From contig JACNKY010000198.1 in assembly GCA_014381795.1 (NCBI GenBank), positions 1 through 12,312 of the forward strand: a DNA stretch of 12,312 bases, in the 5' to 3' direction. The notes below the pieces were generated by a model. It was not told the DNA's origin. It was given only the letters and a program-made list of their open reading frames with translations, and searched no databases. Source of the stretch: Pseudomonadota bacterium (GTDB lineage: Bacteria; SAR324; NAC60-12). A program made the position numbers and the translations under genes. Each line of letters opens with the position of its first letter. The stretch's first letter is position 1. This document shows, piece after piece, positions 7,729-12,312 of the stretch.

Positions 7729-8778
7729 ATGGGACTTTTGACAACGACCATCGGTGCTTATCCGAAACCGGAATATGTAAAACTACCTGACTGGTTCGGC
7801 AACCTCGACACAGCAGACCCTACACGCGGATGGGCGGAAGCGAAAGCAGCGATGGGCCAGGAAGCTGAATCCATCATCAAGCGTGGGACTCATGAAGCAA
7901 TCACCGATCAGGTAAATGCTGGAATTGATATTCCGACTGATGGTGAAATAGCCCGTGAAAATTATATCCACTATCACTGCCGCCACCTAGAAGGAATGGA
8001 TTTTGAGAATCTTACCGAAAAAGCTTTGCGTACCGGAAATTACTCATCTTTCCTGCCAACCGTGCGTGGTCCAGTCAAGCCGCGGGATTTGTTTTTAGTT
8101 GATGATTGGAAACGTGCTCAGGAGGCCACCGACAAGCCGGTTAAAATTACTATGCCCGGACCATTAACAGTCGCTGATACTGTAGTTGATGAATATTACG
8201 GCAATCAAAAAGATTTTGGGAAAGCAATTGCGGAAGCACTCAATCAAGAAGTTCTTAGTCTCGCAAAAGCCGGTTGCAAATATATTCAAATCGATGAACC
8301 GCTCTTTGCGCGTTATCCGGAACGCGCGCTTGAATTTGGCATTGAAAATCTGGAGCGCGCTTTTCAGAACTGTCCAGAAGGAGTTACCAGAACTTCGCAC
8401 ATGTGTTGCGGATATCCTGATAAGATTGATGCAGTTGATTATCCAAAAGCACCTCGTGAATCTTATTTCCAAATTGCTGACGCGATGGAAGATTCATCTG
8501 TGATGGCTCTCTCTCTGGAAGACGCACATCGTTACAATGATTTGAGTTTGCTCGAACATTTTAAAACCACGACCATTATCTTTGGAGTAGTTGCAATTGC
8601 AAAAAGTAATGTTGAAGCAGTTGAAGAAATCCGCAAACGTTTGCTGGACGCACTTGAACACATTGATGCGAATCGTCTAATTGCCGGACCCGATTGCGGA
8701 TTGGGAATTCTGGGCCGTGAACTGGCAATTCAAAAAATGCGTAACCTGAGTGAAGCCGCACACTCGCTTAAAACTTGA
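7729..8778 (+). CDS. MetE-like cobalamin-independent methyltransferase, single catalytic barrel
   Basis: 349 residues, about half of classical MetE (about 750), matching only the zinc-containing C-terminal barrel (UROD/MetE-like fold). Zinc ligands are recognisable: His224 and Cys226 in SHMCC, Glu264 in LEDAH, and Cys323 in [11 protein letters not shown] at 188-191 and PTDGE at 69-73 are also typical. In the family, zinc activates a thiol (homocysteine) to receive a methyl group from a methyl-folate or another donor. Stand-alone proteins of this type are variably annotated as methionine synthase II, and some use other donors or thiols, so the exact substrate is uncertain. The start ATG is supported by AGGA six nt upstream. 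An unusual leader with a stem-loop and 9-bp repeats precedes it. kdsA follows after 8 nt (using its ATG), so the two are probably co-transcribed. Confidence 0.87.
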   Translation: MGLLTTTIGAYPKPEYVKLPDWFGNLDTADPTRGWAEAKAAMGQEAESIIKRGTHEAITDQVNAGIDIPTDGEIARENYIHYHCRHLEGMDFENLTEKALRTGNYSSFLPTVRGPVKPRDLFLVDDWKRAQEATDKPVKITMPGPLTVADTVVDEYYGNQKDFGKAIAEALNQEVLSLAKAGCKYIQIDEPLFARYPERALEFGIENLERAFQNCPEGVTRTSHMCCGYPDKIDAVDYPKAPRESYFQIADAMEDSSVMALSLEDAHRYNDLSLLEHFKTTTIIFGVVAIAKSNVEAVEEIRKRLLDALEHIDANRLIAGPDCGLGILGRELAIQKMRNLSEAAHSLKT

Positions 8779-8786
8779 GTCAGCAG

Positions 8787-9635
8787 ATGACAACACAAAA
8801 AACAATCTCTGTCGGTGAATTGAAACTTGGCAACGAAAAACCTTTCGTGCTCGTCGGCGGAATCAATGTGATTGAATCCGAAAGCATGGCCTTGAAAGTT
8901 GCGGAGACTTTCTGCTCCATTACGGAGCGCCTCGGAATTCCTTATATTTTCAAAGCTTCTTTCGACAAGGCAAACCGTTCCTCAATCGCTTCATTCCGGG
9001 GGCCGGGATTGGAAAAAGGTTTGCGGATCCTGGAAAAAGTTAAAGCCGAATTTGAGATGCCGATTCTGACTGATGTTCATGAAGCGGAACAGGCTGCACC
9101 TGCGGCGGAAGTCGCGGATGTGCTGCAGCTTCCGGCATTTCTCTCACGTCAAACGGATTTGGTGCTTGCTCTGGCGAAAACAAAAGCGGTTATCAACATC
9201 AAAAAAGCACAGTTTCTTGCTCCGCAGGAAATGGGAAATATTATCAAAAAATGTGAAAATTCCGGCAATGCTCAACTCATTCTTTGTGAACGCGGTTCAA
9301 GTTTTGGTTACAACAATTTAGTGGTTGATATGCTCGGATTTTCGGTACTGAAAGATTTTGCTTATCCGGTACTGTTTGACGTAACTCACGCGCTTCAACG
9401 TCCGGGCGGTTTGGGTGACGCTGCGGCTGGACGGAGGGAGTCTGTGCGTGAACTGGCCCTGGCGGGATTGTCCCAAAAAATTGCAGGACTCTTTCTGGAA
9501 GCACATCCTGAACCGGAAAAAGCACTTTGTGACGGACCATGCGCGCTTCGGCTGAATCAGCTCGAAGCATTTCTAAAGCAAATGAAAGCAATGGATGATA
9601 TGGTCAAAACTTTTGAACCACTCGATACAGCTTAA
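8787..9635 (+). CDS. kdsA: 3-deoxy-D-manno-octulosonate 8-phosphate synthase (KDO-8-P synthase)
   Basis: 282 residues from this ATG, close to E. coli KdsA (284). It condenses phosphoenolpyruvate with arabinose-5-phosphate to KDO-8-phosphate, a precursor of the lipopolysaccharide inner core. Landmarks: GGINVIES 24-31, [92 protein letters not shown], and [13 protein letters not shown] at the end. Asn27 stands where metal-dependent KdsA enzymes carry a cysteine, so this is the metal-independent class. A TTG at 8775 would add four residues and overlap the upstream stop. The ATG is preferred because similarity starts there; neither start has a clear Shine-Dalgarno. Its pairing with a MetE-like gene rather than with kdsB, kdsD, pyrG or eno is unusual. 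It marks the host as Gram-negative. Confidence 0.97.
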   Translation: MTTQKTISVGELKLGNEKPFVLVGGINVIESESMALKVAETFCSITERLGIPYIFKASFDKANRSSIASFRGPGLEKGLRILEKVKAEFEMPILTDVHEAEQAAPAAEVADVLQLPAFLSRQTDLVLALAKTKAVINIKKAQFLAPQEMGNIIKKCENSGNAQLILCERGSSFGYNNLVVDMLGFSVLKDFAYPVLFDVTHALQRPGGLGDAAAGRRESVRELALAGLSQKIAGLFLEAHPEPEKALCDGPCALRLNQLEAFLKQMKAMDDMVKTFEPLDTA

Positions 9636-9664
9636 AAAATTAACCTTTAATTTGAAACTACTTT

Positions 9665-10024
9665 ATGACTCAGAATTTTCAGGGTAAATGTCACTGCGGA
9701 GCCGTCCGCTTTTCTTATCAAGGTGAGGAAATCAGCAAAGGAATCCGCTGCAATTGTTCGATCTGTGTGCGAAAAGGTGCACTAATGACAACTGAAGCAA
9801 TTGCGCCGGAAGATTTTACAATTGACATAGAAGAAGGTGCTTTAGGTCTTTATGAATTCGGTACAAAAACAGCGAAACATTATTTTTGCAAAAAATGCGG
9901 AATTTATACTTTTCATCAAACTTTACGGAAACCAGGTTTTTACAAAGCAAACATCGGTAGTCTGGAAGGCGTTGATTCGTCTGCTCTTGAAGTGATTAAT
10001 TTTGATGGTAAAAACTTACTTTAA
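9665..10024 (+). CDS. GFA/CENP-V-type zinc protein (glutathione-dependent formaldehyde-activating enzyme-like)
   Basis: 119 residues, the usual size of compact GFA-family proteins. It has the full cysteine pattern: Cys9 and Cys11 (CHCGAVRF), Cys29, Cys31 and Cys34 (CNCSIC), and Cys75 and Cys78 (CKKCGIYTFH), which bind two zinc ions in family structures. The name comes from S-(hydroxymethyl)glutathione synthase (Gfa), but that reaction has been questioned and most small relatives have no proven substrate. This protein should therefore be read only as a GFA-fold zinc protein, possibly binding glutathione or another thiol. It is cytoplasmic, with no signal peptide. It lies 29 nt after kdsA with no terminator between, and no good Shine-Dalgarno. 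Its stop is 5 nt from that of the convergent deaminase gene. No formaldehyde dehydrogenase gene is nearby. Confidence 0.9.
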   Translation: MTQNFQGKCHCGAVRFSYQGEEISKGIRCNCSICVRKGALMTTEAIAPEDFTIDIEEGALGLYEFGTKTAKHYFCKKCGIYTFHQTLRKPGFYKANIGSLEGVDSSALEVINFDGKNLL

Positions 10025-10029
10025 GCGCA

Positions 10030-11334
10030 TCACGTTTGAGTTGCCCTGCGTACCAAATCAAAAGCCATGCGTTCTGCCTCGCGCGTGGTTTCTTCCACAT
10101 CGATTGTTTTAAGCTCATAATTTTCCATCAGCACTTTTCCATTGACCAGCACAGTACTCACATCAGCGGCTTGCGCAGAATAGGCAATTGAAGAAACCGG
10201 ATTATGCCGCGGAAAATAATGCGGTTTGTTCGCATCCAGCAAAATCAAATCCGCACGTTTACCGACCTCAAGTGAGCCGATTTCATTTTCCAGTCCGAGT
10301 GCTTTTGCGCCATTAATTGTCGCCATCCGTAAAACTTGCTGTGCCGGAACGGATTCCGCATCTTCGGTAACAGCTTTGTTGACGAGTGCGGCGAGGTGCA
10401 TTTCTTCAAATAAATTCACATTGTTGTTGCTGGCGGAACCGTCTGTGCCGAGTGCCACATTCACTCCTTTTTTCAGCAGCGAGTCAATCGGTGCAAAGCC
10501 GTTAGCCAGTTTCATATTACTGGTCGGATTATTAAGCACACTCACATTGTGCTTCCGCAAAAGTTCAATATCGTCTGCCGAAACGTGAACGCAATGTGCG
10601 GCTGCAGTTCTGCAGGCAAACATTCCCAATGCCGCCAAATGCTGAACTGGTGATTTTCCATACTTTTCTAAACAGTCCGCAACTTCCTGTCGACTTTCCG
10701 CAAGGTGAATGTGGATTACGGATTTACGTTTCAGCGCTTCTTCGGTAGTTTCACGTAGATATTCCGGACCACACAAGTACATCGAATGCGGACCGAAAAA
10801 AGCCTTGATCCGCCCATCTGCTTTGCCGTCCCATGAGTCGTGAAAGTCAACAGCGGCTTTCATGAAAGTTGGTCCTAAATCGCCAACCTCCAACAAAACC
10901 CCGCTCAAACAGGCACGAATTCCGGACTCTTTTACCACAGTTGCAACTTCGTTCATGTAAAAATACATATCCGAAAAACAGGTAACGCCGGATTGTATCA
11001 GTTCCAGAACACCAAGTTTTGCTCCCCAATAAACATGTTCAGCACTGAGGTGATCTTCAGCGGGTTTGATCTTTTCCAGCAGCCACGGCCAGAACGGTAG
11101 ATCATCAGCATAATTCCGGAAAAGGGACATTGGAATATGCGTGTGTGCGTTAATCAGTCCAGGTAGTGCGATTTGATCGCTGGCGTCAATCACTTTGTCG
11201 GGCAGAAAATTTTCCGGAACCTTGCCTACTGCTAAAAGACATCCATCTTCAACTGCAATATCCGCGTTTTCCAGCACTTCATTTTTCGGATTAACCGTCA
11301 GTATGAGCGCGTTTTTGATTAGTAATTTCATCAT
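10030..11334 (-). CDS. mtaD: 5'-methylthioadenosine/S-adenosylhomocysteine deaminase
   Basis: 434 residues, amidohydrolase superfamily. The family deaminates S-adenosylhomocysteine or methylthioadenosine to the inosyl compounds, releasing ammonia, in the cytoplasm. Metal and catalytic residues are all visible: His64 and His66 (NAHTHIP), His210 and Glu213 (HIHLAES), His247 (AAAHCVH) and Asp298 (GTDGSASNN). Features typical of MtaD rather than guanine or chlorohydrolase relatives are MSLFRNYADDLPFWPWL (69-85), KPAE, and NPTSNMKLANGFAP. The C-terminal composite sandwich (GSLEVGKRADLILLD) is complete. The start is ATG at 11334 or the adjacent ATG at 11331; neither has a strong Shine-Dalgarno. The gene lies 32 nt after the DUF4143 ATPase on the same strand. 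Its product ties to the MetE-like enzyme through the S-adenosylmethionine cycle, but substrate choice within the family needs biochemical proof. Confidence 0.92.
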   Translation of the reverse strand: MMKLLIKNALILTVNPKNEVLENADIAVEDGCLLAVGKVPENFLPDKVIDASDQIALPGLINAHTHIPMSLFRNYADDLPFWPWLLEKIKPAEDHLSAEHVYWGAKLGVLELIQSGVTCFSDMYFYMNEVATVVKESGIRACLSGVLLEVGDLGPTFMKAAVDFHDSWDGKADGRIKAFFGPHSMYLCGPEYLRETTEEALKRKSVIHIHLAESRQEVADCLEKYGKSPVQHLAALGMFACRTAAAHCVHVSADDIELLRKHNVSVLNNPTSNMKLANGFAPIDSLLKKGVNVALGTDGSASNNNVNLFEEMHLAALVNKAVTEDAESVPAQQVLRMATINGAKALGLENEIGSLEVGKRADLILLDANKPHYFPRHNPVSSIAYSAQAADVSTVLVNGKVLMENYELKTIDVEETTREAERMAFDLVRRATQT

Positions 11335-11366
11335 GCTTTAAAAGGTGTTATGAGTATTGGGTCTCG

Positions 11367-12312
11367 TTAATTGTTTGCAACTTCTCTCCATGATAACACA
11401 GAATATCCACTTCTTTGATAACTATCATCGCCACCATAAACTAACCAGCTTTGGCGGATTCCAATCAAAGTCGGCAGGTATTTAAGAGCAGAAAAAGTTT
11501 TTGACATAATAGTTTTACCCATCTTTATTTCAAGCTGTGAGAGTTCAGCATCCTCTTCAAAAACCACATCAACCTCCCGACCTCGGCTATCTCGAAAATA
11601 GTACAGTTCAGCTTGTTGAATCTTATTGTATCTGTGTTTCCATAGTTCACTAAGAACGTACGATTCAAAAATTGCTCCTGCGAGAGGATGCTGGATTAAT
11701 TGTTCTGCCGAGCGAATTCCGAGCAAATAGCAAACAAGTCCGCTATCGTAGAAATAGAGCTTAGGAGCTTTGATTACTCTTTTATTGAGGTTCTTGTAGT
11801 ATGGAGCTAAACGCTTGATGACATAAGATGCTTCCAAAATTGAGAGCCACTGTTTGGCGGTTTTTTGGTCAATTCCGCAATCACTTGCAAGCGAGCTATA
11901 ATTAAGTACCTGACCATTTCTTCCAGCACAGAGTTTTAAAAAATTCTCAAACAACACCAAATCCTTAACTTGGAAAATAGAGCGAATATCGCATTCCAGA
12001 TAAGTATTGGTGTAGAACGAATACATCTCAGTTGGATTCAAATTTTCTTTGAATATTCTGGGATAAAATCCGTAATAGAGTACCGATTCAAGTGCTGGTG
12101 GAGTCACACTGTGACTGTAGATTTCATGATAAGAAAGCGGAAGCAATTTTGCGATTGCAGTGCGACCAGCCAATGATTGATTTAAGCTGTCCATCAGTTC
12201 CAGTTGTTGACTGCCAGTCAATATAAATAAACCATTTTGATCTTTTGCATCAACCACTCCCTGGATATAAGAAAGCAAGGATGGTACTCGCTGAATCTCG
12301 TCAAGAATCACA
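11367..12312 (-). CDS. AAA family ATPase with DUF4143 domain, C-terminal 314 residues; N-terminus outside window
   Basis: The frame runs off the right edge. The visible part starts inside Walker B (ILDEIQ), so about 60-80 residues including Walker A are missing; the GTG at the edge is not the true start. Next come the sensor-like LTGSQQ and an arginine-finger-like SLAGR at visible residues 46-50. A winged-helix-like stretch follows (about 135-165: SLASDCGIDQKTAKQWL). Then the DUF4143 signature: KLYFYDSGLVCYLLGI 184-199, GAIFESYVLSEL 212-223, and FRDSRGREVDVVF with LEIK. Asp248, Glu261 and Lys263 match the D...ExK layout of PD-(D/E)XK nuclease-like folds, which this domain is thought to resemble; activity is unproven. 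Such ATPases are very common, often multicopy, and of unknown role. mtaD follows after 32 nt, possibly by read-through. Confidence 0.92.
   Translation of the reverse strand, partial: VILDEIQRVPSLLSYIQGVVDAKDQNGLFILTGSQQLELMDSLNQSLAGRTAIAKLLPLSYHEIYSHSVTPPALESVLYYGFYPRIFKENLNPTEMYSFYTNTYLECDIRSIFQVKDLVLFENFLKLCAGRNGQVLNYSSLASDCGIDQKTAKQWLSILEASYVIKRLAPYYKNLNKRVIKAPKLYFYDSGLVCYLLGIRSAEQLIQHPLAGAIFESYVLSELWKHRYNKIQQAELYYFRDSRGREVDVVFEEDAELSQLEIKMGKTIMSKTFSALKYLPTLIGIRQSWLVYGGDDSYQRSGYSVLSWREVANN

Noticed and set aside
7499..7744. An 81-codon minus-strand open frame in the divergent region
   Set aside because: Its LSILSILSMLS stretch is simply the 9-bp DNA repeat read backwards. The frame crosses both predicted promoters and overlaps the start of the MetE-like gene.
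8775..8786. TTG at 8775 as the kdsA start
   Set aside because: It adds only four residues, has no Shine-Dalgarno and overlaps the upstream stop. ATG at 8787 matches where KdsA similarity begins.
9636..9664. AT hairpin (AAATTA...TAATTT) between kdsA and the GFA-like gene as a terminator
   Set aside because: The stem is only six A-T pairs with no GC clamp and no U-run; read-through is more likely.

Overview
The window (12,312 bp, roughly 40-45% GC by eye) reads as ordinary, densely packed bacterial chromosome. KDO-8-phosphate synthase (kdsA) points to a Gram-negative organism with lipopolysaccharide. The TGT, phosphoglycerate kinase and SRAP proteins are bacterial in type. I cannot fix the species: an uncultured proteobacterium-like or related Gram-negative lineage fits, but this is inference. 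Shine-Dalgarno signals are mostly weak. I see no tRNA, rRNA, CRISPR array, insertion sequence or prophage gene.

Layout. (1) 1-2216, plus strand: the C-terminal part of a biotin carboxyl carrier protein (start outside the window), then tRNA-guanine transglycosylase (tgt), then a SRAP-domain abasic-site DNA-protein crosslinking protein. Gaps are 8 and 2 nt, so this looks like one transcript. (2) 2213-7454, minus strand: an AMP-forming acyl-CoA ligase with a very good sigma70-type promoter, then pgk, then 6 nt later an unfamiliar 754-residue membrane protein whose stop codon overlaps that of the SRAP gene tail to tail. (3) 7455-7728: a 274-nt divergent intergenic region. It holds two facing promoters, a 10-bp palindrome, a long imperfect stem-loop and four tandem copies of a 9-bp repeat just before the next start codon. 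(4) 7729-10024, plus strand: a short, single-barrel MetE-like methyltransferase, kdsA, and a small GFA/CENP-V-type zinc protein. (5) 10030-12312, minus strand: the C-terminal part of an AAA ATPase with a DUF4143 domain, then a 5'-methylthioadenosine/S-adenosylhomocysteine deaminase.

How the genes fit together. Most are housekeeping: central carbon metabolism (pgk), acyl-CoA chemistry (biotin carrier, acyl-CoA ligase), queuosine tRNA modification (tgt), lipopolysaccharide sugar synthesis (kdsA) and DNA repair (SRAP). The MetE-like enzyme and the MTA/SAH deaminase both touch the methionine/S-adenosylmethionine cycle, though they are convergently transcribed and separated by two genes. The least ordinary parts are the structured leader of the MetE-like gene, the 754-residue four-helix membrane protein with a PilZN/YcgR-like C-terminal region, and a probable sliding-clamp-binding tail on the SRAP protein. 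I found no clear sign of a complete new multi-gene system.
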